Assembly (NCBI RefSeq): GCF_002849715.1
Contig: NZ_CP018863.1
Coordinates: forward strand, 4,464,001 to 4,528,000
Length of the DNA: 64,000 nt
Direction: 5' to 3'
From: Arthrobacter crystallopoietes
GTDB taxonomy: Bacteria; Actinomycetota; Actinomycetes; Actinomycetales; Micrococcaceae
Part shown: positions 26,977-35,175 of the stretch, one piece after another
Position numbering within the stretch: the first letter of the stretch is position 1
How the letters are laid out: each line of letters opens with the position of its first letter
Program-made: the position numbers and the translations under genes
The notes under the pieces: model-generated
The model's input: the letters and a program-made list of their open reading frames with translations, nothing else
The model's database searches: none
Told to the model about the DNA's origin: nothing

Positions 26977-27204
26977 AGCGCTGCTTGCGTTGGCCGTACT
27001 GCATGCCCGGTTGGCATGGGCTTGATGGTGTGGTTCATGCTGCACAGCAGGAAGCACAATTCGCCGACGGCGCCGCCTCCCCCGCCTGCCATTGAGGCCG
27101 AATTAATAAAGCTGCGCGCCGAAGTGGACCAGCAAGGGGCAGGCGGGCGGGACACCGGGCAGACCGCTCTGGCCTCGCCCTCAACGGGCATTGGTTCCCG
27201 GTGA
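26969..27204 (+). pseudogene. frameshifted copy of the CPVGMGLM small membrane protein
   Basis: Two frames together restore the paralogue of 34565-34783. The first reads NEALLALAVL (from about 26972, after an AAGGAGGAG site). The second, one base out of phase, reads ACPVGMGLMVWFMLHSRKH, followed by a helix IEAELIKLRAEVDQQ and TGA at 27202. Inserting one G after position 27000 would join them. A real single-base deletion or a sequencing error are both possible. Confidence 0.65.
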
Positions 27205-27594
27205 GCGAACCCTGCATGCTTCGCACACAACGGTCCTGTTCCTGCCGCTGACCACGACTACTTCTGCCTCCGCACGATGCGTCAAGCCCGAGCACGATGG
27301 CGGGAAAACGGCACATCCGGGAGTATCAGGTGAAGGGGTAAAATCCCGCTCCTCCGTGAAAGCAGCGGCAGCCCTGCGCGGAGCCACCTACCAATCAATC
27401 CGACTAATGCCGGAACTGATCCCCATGGGTCTGTCTCCGGAGGCATCGTCGCCTTATCTAGCCGCGCCGACTGGTCGCCTCCGGAACCCGGGGGCCACTA
27501 TTTGCAACCACATCACTCACCCCTGCTCGGCTAACTTCCACAGCAGCGCCTGTTGCTTCCACCCACAGCCGCATCAATGACTAAGGATCAAATC
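27205..27594. other. intergenic stretch before the propeller protein
   Basis: No gene is recognised here. It probably contains decayed sequence from the duplicated small-protein operon and the promoter of the next gene. Confidence 0.4.
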
Positions 27595-28518
27595 GTGAAC
27601 GACACGTCCCGTACGCCCGCAGCACCAGCAGAGAAGCAAAAGAAAGACAGTGCTGGCCGGCGCCGGCGGGTAGCGGCAGCAGTAGCCGCTGCTGTTATCG
27701 CCGTCGGCGGTGGTATCGGTCTATTTGCGGCCACCGGCGGGAAAGATGCTGCTACAGAAGCATCAGGGGCTGCAACCAGTCCCTACGTTGGCGGAGATCT
27801 GCACATACTGACCTCGCTCGAGGGCCGGCTTTACGTGGGCGGCCACGACGGCGGGGCTGTTTCGACCGATGGTGGTGTCACCTGGACACAACTGCCATCA
27901 CTTAAAGGGGCCGACCCGATGGGGGCGGCGGCAACAGGGGAAGTCACGCTCATCGGTGGCCACCCCGGCCTTTACCGGTCCACCGACGGCACCTCCTTCG
28001 CGAAAGTCAGCGGTGGAGGAGCGCTCGATGATGTGCATGGCCTTGGCGGCTCGGGTGAAATCTTCTACGCCAGCACGGCAGAGGGTGGGCTACAGGTCAG
28101 CGACGACGGCGGGAAGAACTGGACGACCCGTAACACTGAGATTGGTCAGTCTTTTATGGGAGTCATTTTGGTGGACCCAGCCGACCCCCAGCGACTGATC
28201 GCGACGGATATGGCCAACGGCCTCGTTACCAGTAACGATGGTGGCCGCACGTGGGAAGGCCTGGGCGGACCCGGTGGGCCGATGGCCGTCACATGGGACC
28301 CTACCAACACCGCGCGGTTGGTGGTTTCAGGTATGGCCGAAAGCGCCATCAGTAGTGATGGCGGAGAAACCTGGGCCCCTTTGACGGCACCTGAGGGTAC
28401 TACCGCCACCACCTTCTCCCCCGACGGGAAGACGCTCTTCGCCGCCGTCCGCAACGGCACTAACGCCAGTGTTTACGCCAGCACCGACGAGGGCCGGTCT
28501 TGGACAAGTCTGGTTTAG
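27595..28518 (+). CDS. membrane-anchored beta-propeller protein (F510_1955/BNR type)
   Basis: A 307-residue protein with one N-terminal membrane helix (VAAAVAAAVIAVGGGIGLFA) and an extracytoplasmic domain of BNR/sortilin-like repeats. Asp-box copies are visible: STDGGVTW, SDDGGKNW, SNDGGRTW, SSDGGETW and STDEGRSW. That spacing implies a six- or seven-bladed propeller. Members of this family often lie near copper-resistance genes; function is unknown and glycosylhydrolase activity is unproven. GTG 27595 has AAGGAT upstream; ATG 27577 is an alternative. A hairpin terminator follows. Confidence 0.8.
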   Translation: MNDTSRTPAAPAEKQKKDSAGRRRRVAAAVAAAVIAVGGGIGLFAATGGKDAATEASGAATSPYVGGDLHILTSLEGRLYVGGHDGGAVSTDGGVTWTQLPSLKGADPMGAAATGEVTLIGGHPGLYRSTDGTSFAKVSGGGALDDVHGLGGSGEIFYASTAEGGLQVSDDGGKNWTTRNTEIGQSFMGVILVDPADPQRLIATDMANGLVTSNDGGRTWEGLGGPGGPMAVTWDPTNTARLVVSGMAESAISSDGGETWAPLTAPEGTTATTFSPDGKTLFAAVRNGTNASVYASTDEGRSWTSLV

Positions 28519-28535
28519 GGCGGCAAAGTTTCACC

Positions 28536-28580
28536 CGGGCAGGGGGAACTGCCGCAAACTCGCGCCAGTTCCCCCTGCCG
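28536..28580 (+). terminator. hairpin terminator after the propeller gene
   Basis: GCAGGGGGAACTG (28539-28551) pairs with CAGTTCCCCCTGC (28566-28578), a 13-bp perfect stem beginning 21 bp after the stop codon. Confidence 0.75.
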
Positions 28581-29006
28581 CCCCTGGCCCCGCGGCCGGC
28601 GCCCTCGCCCCCACTGCCATATGCCTTGATGAGTCAGTTCGGAGATGCAGCCCCGCAGGTTAGTGCTCCCGGGCTCTCCTGCTCCGCAAGCCGCTGCTGG
28701 TGTGCCACCGGAGACGATTGGCCGCGGCGCGAGCCTTATCTCGAACGGCAACGCCGGACTTAAAAAAATTCCGCGCTTGTTGCCGCATGGCAGTCAATTC
28801 GCGGGAGCCCAGCGGTTTGCGGGATGGAGCGTCACGCTATGTTCCGTCGGCCCAGAGACCTTATTCCTGTTGAGCTCCATATGCTTACCGTCCAACTGTT
28901 ACCGGCAGGCATCAGCGCACCACACCAAATGACCAGCAACAGGTATCTCCATGCCGATGCCGACCAATATGACGCGTCCTCTCTAAGGTCTCGCCAAGTC
29001 CAGGCA
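28581..29006. other. intergenic stretch upstream of copCD
   Basis: No credible gene on either strand. The end of it should hold the copCD promoter next to the operator at 29007. Confidence 0.45.
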
Positions 29007-29024
29007 CTACTATGTTTGTTAGTA
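29007..29024. promoter_or_regulatory. putative BlaI/CopY-type operator upstream of copCD
   Basis: CTACTATGTTTGTTAGTA shares its first eleven bases with the perfect dyad at 35089 and keeps the TAGTA right half. It lies 88 bp before the copCD start, near a TTGACG promoter-like element. Confidence 0.65.
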
Positions 29025-29111
29025 TTGACGCTCGGTTCGAGTTGCATCTCCGACCCCGGCTACGCGGGACTCTTAGCGCCGTAAGTACTGGAGCCGAGCT
29101 TGGAGTGCCTG

Positions 29112-31208
29112 ATGCTGAAGCTGGCCTCCAGATGCCTGCGCCGACGATTATGGAGAGAACTTTTGACGGATCACCAGCAGGTGGGGCTCCTGCCGCAGCC
29201 AGCCGGCACCGTATTGGACGCTGGCAAGGGAGGCAGTATTCCCGGAGATTCTGCTTGGCATTCGCGCCTGGGCTCCGCGGCCCGCAGCGGCTGGCGACTG
29301 TTGGTCATTGCAGCGCTGGCTGGCATTGCGTTGCTGGGCGGGGCCGGTCCGGCTTCTGCCCATGCCAATCTTCTCTTTACCGCTCCGGCAGCCGGTGCCG
29401 CCGTTGCCGACGCCCCGCAGGCCCTGACCCTTCTGTTCGATGAGCCGGTATCTGCCGGCGGCACGGTGGTTGAAGTGTCGGGCGGCGATGCAGGTATCGC
29501 CATGGGCCCGGCAACACTTAGCCATGAAGGCCGGGCCGTGGAAGTGCCGGTCGACGGCGTGATGGCACCGGGTGTTTATGTAGTGGAATGGCAGATCACA
29601 GCCCGTGACGGGGACGTGATGGGCGGTAGCTATCGCTTCGCTGTGGGTCCGGCCGCAGCTTCACTCGATCCCGGGCAGTCCACGCAGACGCGGGGATTCT
29701 GGATCACGGCAGGTTTGCGGTGGATCGTTTTTGCCGGCCTGGCCCTGGGCCTCGGCGAACTGGTTCAGGCCCGCCTGTTGCGGCGCGAACCGGGCGCCGG
29801 GCCGCGTACCTGGATGCTGCCGGTGCTGCTGTCGGGTTTGGCCGCGGCGGCAGGCCTGGCCCTGGTGTTGGCAGGCAACGGTTCCCTTGCTCGAGGTGTC
29901 CTCAGTCCGGATCCGGAAGCCTTGTTTTCTTCACGTCCCGGGATTCTGGCGTTGGTCACCGCCGGCGGGTTCGCTTTGGCTGTGGCAGCCGAATTCGTGT
30001 CCCGCCGCGCCTGGTTGTGGCCTGGCCTGTTCATGGTGGTCGCGGGCGAGGCCCTGCGGGCACATCCGCAGCTGGTGAATCCTGTTCTCGGTATTCCGCT
30101 GTCTGTGGTCCATCTGGCCGCCGCGGCGGCGTGGGCGGGAACGCTGGTTTATGCCCTGCGTGCTGCTGCAGCGCGGCGGCACGCACCGCGGGGTATCCGC
30201 ACAGTCTTTGCGGCCTATGCGGGCCTGGCTGTGTGGCTCTTTGCCGCTGTCGCCGTGACCGGAACCGTTTCGGCGTTGCTCCTGGTGCCGCTGGATGAAA
30301 TCGCCACCACGGATTACGGGCGCGCTCTGGCCATCAAACTTCTCCTTGTCGCCGCCGTCGCCGCACTGGCTTTACTGGCACGGCGGCGGCTCCGCCGCCG
30401 GGCAGCGGGGGTAAAGATTATCCGCCCGGCCCGGATGGAAGCGGTGGCGCTGCTGGTGCTCCTGGGCCTTTCGGCGCTGCTGACGGTGCTGCCGATGCCG
30501 GGGACCAAGGACGCAGCGCTGGCTTTTCCGCCGCCGGCCACGGGACCGGCAGTCATCACGGGGGCACTGGCCGGCAATGTGGGCATCACGGCGACGGCCA
30601 GCGAAGGCCAGCTCGTGGTGCAGCTGACGGCGCCGCAAACACCGGACGGCACCGGCGGCACCGATCAGCAGTACAGCTTGAGCGGGGCATTGGCGGGCCC
30701 TTCCGGCAGGACGCAGGAGCTGGACATGCGCGGCTGCGGCACCGGATGCTACGTCAGCGCCGCCACCTGGGAAAACGGGTCCAGCCGGCTGACGCTGACC
30801 GCTACGGCCGAAGGCTGGACCGGCGGCCGCGCCGGCATCACGGTCGCCTGGCCCGCATCGCCTGCCCCGGAGCTTCTCACGGAAGTCGTTTCGACGATGG
30901 CGCAAATCCCGGAATTCACGGTGCACGAAGTCGTGACCAGCGACACCACCCAGGGTCTGGGGGCCCCCGCGTCCCTGCAGGTTGAAGGCCCGAGGTTCCT
31001 TGACCGGGCCCTTTACGGGTCAGGGACGGCACCTTGGACCAACCGGTTGCCGGACGAGGACGGCCACCGGCGCCTCGCGCTGGCCTACCCCGCCGAAAAC
31101 GCCTACTTCGAACTCACGCTGGCCGATGACGGCAGAATCCTCTCCGAAACGCTCGCCGCGCCCCACCACCAGGTCACCCGCACATACATCTACACCGGAC
31201 ATGAGTAG
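29112..31208 (+). CDS. CopC-CopD fusion with extra C-terminal domain
   Basis: A 698-residue membrane protein. A signal sequence ends at SAHANL (about residue 82-87), leaving an N-terminal His that is a Cu(II) ligand in CopC. The CopC domain follows (FDEPVSAGGTVVEV, VYVVEWQITARDGDVMGGSYRFAV, keeping the D-G-D/His-equivalent region). Eight or so helices form the CopD domain (about residues 200-470). A further exported domain of about 230 residues resembles FixH/YtkA-like beta folds and ends in a lipid- or sugar-tracking-like LTLADDGRI segment. Probable role: bring copper across the membrane or into cuproenzymes. The ATG at 29112 has GGAG six bases upstream. A BlaI-type operator precedes it. Confidence 0.88.
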   Translation: MLKLASRCLRRRLWRELLTDHQQVGLLPQPAGTVLDAGKGGSIPGDSAWHSRLGSAARSGWRLLVIAALAGIALLGGAGPASAHANLLFTAPAAGAAVADAPQALTLLFDEPVSAGGTVVEVSGGDAGIAMGPATLSHEGRAVEVPVDGVMAPGVYVVEWQITARDGDVMGGSYRFAVGPAAASLDPGQSTQTRGFWITAGLRWIVFAGLALGLGELVQARLLRREPGAGPRTWMLPVLLSGLAAAAGLALVLAGNGSLARGVLSPDPEALFSSRPGILALVTAGGFALAVAAEFVSRRAWLWPGLFMVVAGEALRAHPQLVNPVLGIPLSVVHLAAAAAWAGTLVYALRAAAARRHAPRGIRTVFAAYAGLAVWLFAAVAVTGTVSALLLVPLDEIATTDYGRALAIKLLLVAAVAALALLARRRLRRRAAGVKIIRPARMEAVALLVLLGLSALLTVLPMPGTKDAALAFPPPATGPAVITGALAGNVGITATASEGQLVVQLTAPQTPDGTGGTDQQYSLSGALAGPSGRTQELDMRGCGTGCYVSAATWENGSSRLTLTATAEGWTGGRAGITVAWPASPAPELLTEVVSTMAQIPEFTVHEVVTSDTTQGLGAPASLQVEGPRFLDRALYGSGTAPWTNRLPDEDGHRRLALAYPAENAYFELTLADDGRILSETLAAPHHQVTRTYIYTGHE

Positions 31209-31268
31209 TGTCACCGCCCCGCCGGCCATAATCATCCTGACGCAATCCTTCCCCCGAGGAACACCGCC

Positions 31269-31298
31269 ATGAGCACGTTACAGGTGGTGAATTTGTAG
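31269..31298 (+). other. short reading frame cut short before the IS insertion
   Basis: An ATG with a GAGGAACACC site 60 bp after copCD opens MSTLQVVNL and stops at TAG, ten bases before the IS256 target duplication. It may be the start of a gene lost near the insertion, or nothing. Confidence 0.25.
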
Positions 31299-31315
31299 AT
31301 GTAATCCCACCAGTA

Positions 31316-32697
31316 GGGACTGTCCGATAGACGGTGTGTGGGGTCCGGCGGTATTCATTAGTTGGAGGTTCTCTCGAACCGACCCGCGAAGGTGATCGCG
31401 AACGCGTTGAGCGCAGGCTTCCACCTCATCACCCAGCGTGCCCGGCCTCCGCCGGTAGGGTCAAGAGACCTGGTGACCAGGTAGAGGCATTTCAGAGCAG
31501 CGGCCTCGTTGGGGAAGTGCCCGCGCGCCCTCACCGCCCGCCGGTAGCGGGCATTGATCGACTCGATCGCGTTCGTCGTGCAGATCACCCGCCGGATCTC
31601 CACGTCGTACTCCAGGAACGGCACAAACTCCGCCCATGCGGATTCCCAGAGCTGCACGATGGCTGGATACCGTTGGCCCCACTCGGCTTTGAATTCGTCG
31701 AACCTGTCCTTCGCGGCCTGCTCACTGGGTGCGGTGTAGACCGGCTTGAGCGCCTTGACGATCCCGTCGCGGTGCTGCCGGCCGGCGTAGCGGAAGCTGT
31801 TGCGGATCAGGTGCACAATGCACTGCTGCACCACCGTTCGCTCCCAGGTGGTCGTGATCGCCTCCGGCAGCCCTTTGAGCCCGTCGCAGACGGCGATGAG
31901 CACGTCTTCCACACCCCGGTTCTTCAGCTCGGAGAAGACCTGCAGCCAGAACCGGGCGCCTTCGGCGCCGTCGCCGGCCCAGATGCCCAGGATTTCCCGC
32001 TCCCCATTGGTGGTCACGCCCATGACGACGTAGAACGGGGTGTTGCGTACCTGGCCGTCGCGGACCTTGACCACGATCGCATCGACGAAGATCACCGGGT
32101 AGATCGGATCCAGCGGGCGGGCGGACCACTCAGCCAGCTCACCGGCGACCTTCTCCGTAATCCGGCTGATGGTGTCCTTGGAGACCTTGGCCCCGTAAAC
32201 CTCCTCGAAGTGCGCAGCGATCTCCCCGGTCGTCAAACCCCGGGCGCTCAGGGAGAGCACGATCTGATCGATTCCGTCCAAGCGCCGTTTCCGCTTGGGC
32301 ACGATCACCGGCTCGAAGGATCCCTCACGGTCCCGCGGCACCTCGATCTCCACCGGCCCGATCTCGGTCAATACGGTCTTGGATCGGGTGCCATTGCGCA
32401 TGTTGGCCGCGATCGGAGTCTCGCCGTGCTCGTGGCCGAGGTGCTCGGTCAGTTCCGCTTCCAGCGCAGTCTCGAGCACGTTTTTCGTGAGCTGGTTCAG
32501 CAGACCGCCGGGGCCCACCAGGCTCACGCCCTGTTCCTTGGCCTGCGCGAGCAACTGCTCGGCGAGCTCCTTCTGATCGATGATCTCTCCCGTCACGGGA
32601 TCGATCATCGCCTCTGTCATCTCGGTCGTGAACTCTGACACGCCCGTCTCCTTTCGGATTAGGCCGGGCCATCACACACCGTTCTTCTTACAGTCCC
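31316..32697 (-). mobile_element. IS256-family insertion sequence with 8-bp target duplication
   Basis: A 1382-bp element bounded by inverted ends GGGACTGT...ACAGTCCC. The first 26 or so bases of each end match outside a central block of about seven (GGGACTGT-n7-ACGGTGTGTG). It is flanked on both sides by CACCAGTA (31308-31315 and 32698-32705), the 8-bp duplication expected of the family. It holds one transposase gene on the minus strand. Intact ends and duplication suggest recent insertion. Confidence 0.93.
31358..32641 (-). CDS. IS256-family (mutator-type) transposase
   Basis: A full-length 427-residue transposase. DDE-type residues: Asp in YPVIFVDAIVVKVRDGQ, Asp in LIAVCDGLKGLPEAI, and Glu in CTTNAIESINARYRR, with the family signature YVVMGVTTNGEREILGIW between them. 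GTG start with a strong AAAGGAG site. No frameshift or stop is seen, so the element could be active. Confidence 0.95.
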   Translation of the reverse strand: MSEFTTEMTEAMIDPVTGEIIDQKELAEQLLAQAKEQGVSLVGPGGLLNQLTKNVLETALEAELTEHLGHEHGETPIAANMRNGTRSKTVLTEIGPVEIEVPRDREGSFEPVIVPKRKRRLDGIDQIVLSLSARGLTTGEIAAHFEEVYGAKVSKDTISRITEKVAGELAEWSARPLDPIYPVIFVDAIVVKVRDGQVRNTPFYVVMGVTTNGEREILGIWAGDGAEGARFWLQVFSELKNRGVEDVLIAVCDGLKGLPEAITTTWERTVVQQCIVHLIRNSFRYAGRQHRDGIVKALKPVYTAPSEQAAKDRFDEFKAEWGQRYPAIVQLWESAWAEFVPFLEYDVEIRRVICTTNAIESINARYRRAVRARGHFPNEAAALKCLYLVTRSLDPTGGGRARWVMRWKPALNAFAITFAGRFERTSN

Positions 32698-32877
32698 CAC
32701 CAGTATCTGCGCTGCCTGTAGAAGCCTCGTGCGGAGGGTATGCAGGCCGTGCAAGCGTCATGATTACTGCGGGCAGGAGCCGATGAAACAAGTGGAAAGT
32801 CGATTCCCTGCTAGCTGAACCTCAAGATCAGCGCGGTAAATTCACGTACGGGTTTTCGTGACCGGCTGTCATGCCAG

Positions 32878-32893
32878 CTACTATGTAAGGTAG
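32878..32893. promoter_or_regulatory. putative operator upstream of the BlaI-type repressor
   Basis: CTACTATGTAAGGTAG, an imperfect dyad sharing the CTACTATGT core, lies 28 bp before the repressor start. It is probably for autoregulation. Confidence 0.65.
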
Positions 32894-32920
32894 GAATAAA
32901 AGCCAAGCCCGGGGTAGAAG

Positions 32921-33304
32921 GTGGTTGTGGTGCGTCAGCTGGGACAGCTGGAAGCTGCGGTGATGGAGCGCGTGTGGTCTGCAGATGCTGCCGTTTCGGT
33001 CCGCGAGGTGCTCGATGCTCTGCAGCAGGAGCGCACTATCGCGTATACAACGGTCATGACGGTGATGGACAACCTCCATACCAAAGGCCTGCTGGTGCGC
33101 CAGAAAGAGGGCCGGGCTTACCGGTACCGGGCTGCCCGGACACGCGAGCAGCACGCTGCCGAGTATATGCAGAACGTGCTGGCCTCCGGCAGCGACCGTA
33201 CCGCGACACTGCTGCATTTCCTTGAACAGATGCCCGCCGATGAAGTTGCCGAGCTGCGTCGGGCACTGGATCAGGCCGGGAACGGCGAAGCCGCAACGTC
33301 ATGA
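32921..33304 (+). CDS. BlaI/MecI/CopY-family transcriptional repressor
   Basis: A 127-residue protein of the penicillinase-repressor family. The winged helix spans residues 4-75 (LGQLEAAVMERVW, SVREVLDAL, AYTTVMTVMDNLHTKGLL, REGRAYRY-like KEGRAYRYRA). A C-terminal dimerisation helix follows (LHFLEQMPADEVAELRRAL). There is no CopY-type Cys-x-Cys metal hook, so relief of repression probably depends on the coupled M56 protease (ATGA overlap). Three GTGs (32921, 32927, 32930) are possible starts. Five dyads with core CTACTATG in the window are its likely targets. Confidence 0.9.
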   Translation: MVVVRQLGQLEAAVMERVWSADAAVSVREVLDALQQERTIAYTTVMTVMDNLHTKGLLVRQKEGRAYRYRAARTREQHAAEYMQNVLASGSDRTATLLHFLEQMPADEVAELRRALDQAGNGEAATS

Positions 33305-34332
33305 CTGTCCCGGTTGTCCTGGTCGTTTTTGCCACAGTTGCTGCCGTCTTGGGGCCGCGGCTGCTTCGGCGAGGCGACTGGCTCACCAGATCGCCGCGGA
33401 TGGGCATTTTCGCCTGGCAGGCCCTGAGCGGTTCCGTGTTGCTCTCGGCACTGCTCGCTGGAGCAGCGCTGGCCGTACCGACACTGCCTGCAACAGCCAA
33501 TATTGCCGAGTTCCTGCAGTCCTGCCTGATGCTCCTTAAGGCACAGTATTCGACTCCTGGCGGAGCCGCGGCAGGAATCACGGGCGCGATTCTGGCCGTG
33601 AGTGTCCTGGCACGCTACGGCTTCTGCCTCGCCAGATGCATGGTCTCAGCCAGGAGCAGCAGGCTGGAGCAGCTTCGGGCGCTGGCGCTGGTCGCCCGCC
33701 GGAATGACCGGTATGGCGTACTCGTTGTGGACCACCCGGTCGCAGCCGCGTACTGCCTGCCCGGCCGCGGACGGCAGATTGTCCTGACCACGGCGGCACT
33801 GGACGTCCTGGACGAGGAGCAGCTCAGCGCAGTACTGGCCCACGAGCGGGCGCATCTGCGCGGCCGGCACGATCTGGTCATGGCCGGCGCGGAGGCCCTG
33901 GAGCAGGCGTTTCCCCGCGTTCCCGCGTTTCGCGCCGCCCGCTTTGAACTCGCCCGGCTCATTGAGCTGCAGGCCGATGACACCGCTGTGCGCCACTATC
34001 CGCGGCTTACGGTTGCTTCTGCCCTGGTCCGTCTGGCTGAGGGCGGCGCGGCGCCCGCCTCCGCGCTGGGGGCCGGAGGCCAGAGCGCACTCATGCGCGT
34101 ACGCCGTCTGGCGGCACCGTTAAATCCCCTGGGCCCCGGGCGCAGGGCGGCCATTGCGTTGGCCGCGGCCGTCCTGCTTGCCGGACCGGTCCTCCTGGCT
34201 GCCGTACCCGCTGCCGGCATTGCGCATGATTTTTCATGCCCGACCGCCGCCGTTGCAAGCCATAAAGACATGGCGGCCCTTGGTTGCCTGCCGGCGGCGC
34301 AGGCATGCCCGGAGGGAGCGGCCCGTAGTTAG
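33301..34332 (+). CDS. M56-family (BlaR1-like) membrane metalloprotease
   Basis: A 343-residue membrane protease with about four helices. The zinc motif HERAH is in SAVLAHERAHLRGRHD (about residue 180), with the third ligand Glu probably in LARLIELQADDTAV. BlaR1/MecR1 proteins sense a ligand outside and cleave the partner repressor. Here the beta-lactam sensor domain is absent. After the last helix (about 283-303) a short outer tail with His and three Cys (HDFSCP, HKDMAALGC, AQACPEG) could bind metal. The pairing with a repressor whose targets are copper genes supports a copper-sensing role, but this is inferred. Confidence 0.85.
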   Translation: MTVPVVLVVFATVAAVLGPRLLRRGDWLTRSPRMGIFAWQALSGSVLLSALLAGAALAVPTLPATANIAEFLQSCLMLLKAQYSTPGGAAAGITGAILAVSVLARYGFCLARCMVSARSSRLEQLRALALVARRNDRYGVLVVDHPVAAAYCLPGRGRQIVLTTAALDVLDEEQLSAVLAHERAHLRGRHDLVMAGAEALEQAFPRVPAFRAARFELARLIELQADDTAVRHYPRLTVASALVRLAEGGAAPASALGAGGQSALMRVRRLAAPLNPLGPGRRAAIALAAAVLLAGPVLLAAVPAAGIAHDFSCPTAAVASHKDMAALGCLPAAQACPEGAARS

Positions 34333-34565
34333 GGTCCCGTCGGCTTCCCGGCGCTCTCACGTTCGTTGGAAGTCCTGCGCAGCTCTGCGATTTCCTCCCG
34401 AAGCAGCTCTGCCTCCGAGGCGCTGCCTGCCGGCCCTTGAGGTTTGGATGCCGCCCCTGAGAGGGCCGCAAGTGAACAGTTGCCCCGTCGCATGGGCCGC
34501 AGGCACAGGAAATACATCGCGGCCACCGATACCAGCAAAAGCGCGGCGGCAAACAAGGTTTCCAC
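34329..34565 (-). CDS. small single-helix membrane protein with coiled coil
   Basis: A 78-residue protein starting at GTG that overlaps the previous stop by one base. It has an N-terminal membrane helix (FAAALLLVSVAAMYFLCL) followed by a basic CLRPMRRGNC segment and a charged helix EAELLREEIAELRR, a likely coiled coil. No family is recognised. It is the third gene of the small operon controlled by the perfect dyad at 35089. The same membrane-helix-plus-coiled-coil plan as its neighbour suggests the two may pair. Confidence 0.7.
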   Translation of the reverse strand: METLFAAALLLVSVAAMYFLCLRPMRRGNCSLAALSGAASKPQGPAGSASEAELLREEIAELRRTSNERESAGKPTGP

Positions 34566-34783
34566 TAGCGAACCCCGGCCGAATCATGCCCGGTGACGCC
34601 GGGTTCCTGCCGGGAACCGCGAAGGCTTTCAACTTCCGCCCGCAACCTGCGGATCTCGTCCGGGGACGCCGCCGTGTCCGGGGCAGCATTCTTTGCCCCC
34701 CGCATCATGAACCACATCATCAGACCCATCCCCACGGGGCAGGCAAGCAGTGCCAGGGCATAGAACGCTTCAGCCATCGTCAT
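34565..34783 (-). CDS. small membrane protein with CPVGMGLMMWFMM motif
   Basis: A 72-residue protein with one membrane helix containing a Cys and many Met residues (LACPVGMGLMMWFMM), followed by a helix DEIRRLRAEVESLRG. The motif resembles small Met/Cys-rich (DUF2933-like) proteins of copper clusters, but assignment is uncertain. Its ATG overlaps the stop of the Met-rich protein gene. A frameshifted homologue lies at 26969-27204 behind a similar operator, showing the unit was duplicated. Cu(I) binding is plausible from the Cys/Met helix. Confidence 0.75.
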   Translation of the reverse strand: MTMAEAFYALALLACPVGMGLMMWFMMRGAKNAAPDTAASPDEIRRLRAEVESLRGSRQEPGVTGHDSAGVR

Positions 34784-35079
34784 TTCCCTTCGGTGCGGCC
34801 GGCCGGGGGCCCCGCCGGGCCGGTTTCGTCCATCATCTGTTCGTGCATGCGCGCCATGCCCGGATTCTCGTCCATCATCTGTTCGTGCATGCGCGCCATG
34901 CCCGGATTCTCGTCCATCATCAGTTCGTGCATGCGCGCCATGCCGGCCCCGTTCATTTCGGATACGTCCGGGGATGAAGGCGGAGCGGTATCGGCCACCG
35001 GTACGGACACGGCAGCTCCTGCGGCCAGCACAGCGGCTGTTGCGGCAAGTCCCGCGAAAGTTGCAGAAATCATGATCAC
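34780..35079 (-). CDS. secreted Met/His-rich repeat protein
   Basis: A 99-residue protein with a signal peptide (ISATFAGLAATAAVLAAGAAV) and a mature part dominated by three copies of MARMHEQMMDENPG (14 residues; first copy reads MARMHELMMDENPG). Each copy has four to five methionines and one histidine, resembling Cu(I)-binding Mets motifs of periplasmic copper proteins. First gene of a three-gene minus-strand operon, ten bases after the perfect BlaI-type dyad. Expected to bind copper outside the membrane; no named family recognised. Confidence 0.78.
   Translation of the reverse strand: MIMISATFAGLAATAAVLAAGAAVSVPVADTAPPSSPDVSEMNGAGMARMHELMMDENPGMARMHEQMMDENPGMARMHEQMMDETGPAGPPAGRTEGK
34829..34943 (-). 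repeat. 42-bp tandem repeat (about 2.7 copies)
   Basis: Units starting TCCATCATCTGTTCGTGCAT recur every 42 bases, almost identical, encoding the 14-residue Met-rich repeat. Near identity at the DNA level points to recent expansion. Confidence 0.9.
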
Positions 35080-35088
35080 CTTTCCAAT

Positions 35089-35107
35089 CTACTATGTTTC
35101 ATAGTAG
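35089..35107. promoter_or_regulatory. perfect BlaI/CopY-type operator dyad
   Basis: CTACTATG-TTT-CATAGTAG is a perfect 8-bp inverted repeat with a 3-base centre, directly before the Met-rich protein gene. It also lies between that operon and the cupredoxin-ATPase gene behind it. It serves as the reference for four weaker copies. Confidence 0.8.
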
Positions 35108-35175
35108 TTGAACGGGTGGCAGGCTGCAATGGTTCCCGCCGGCAGGCCTCCTGCTGCAGCCCCACCCCGCGAAGG

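Noticed and set aside
31334..32638. 434-codon plus-strand frame opposite the IS256 transposase
   Set aside because: Shadow of a complete transposase; no motif of its own.
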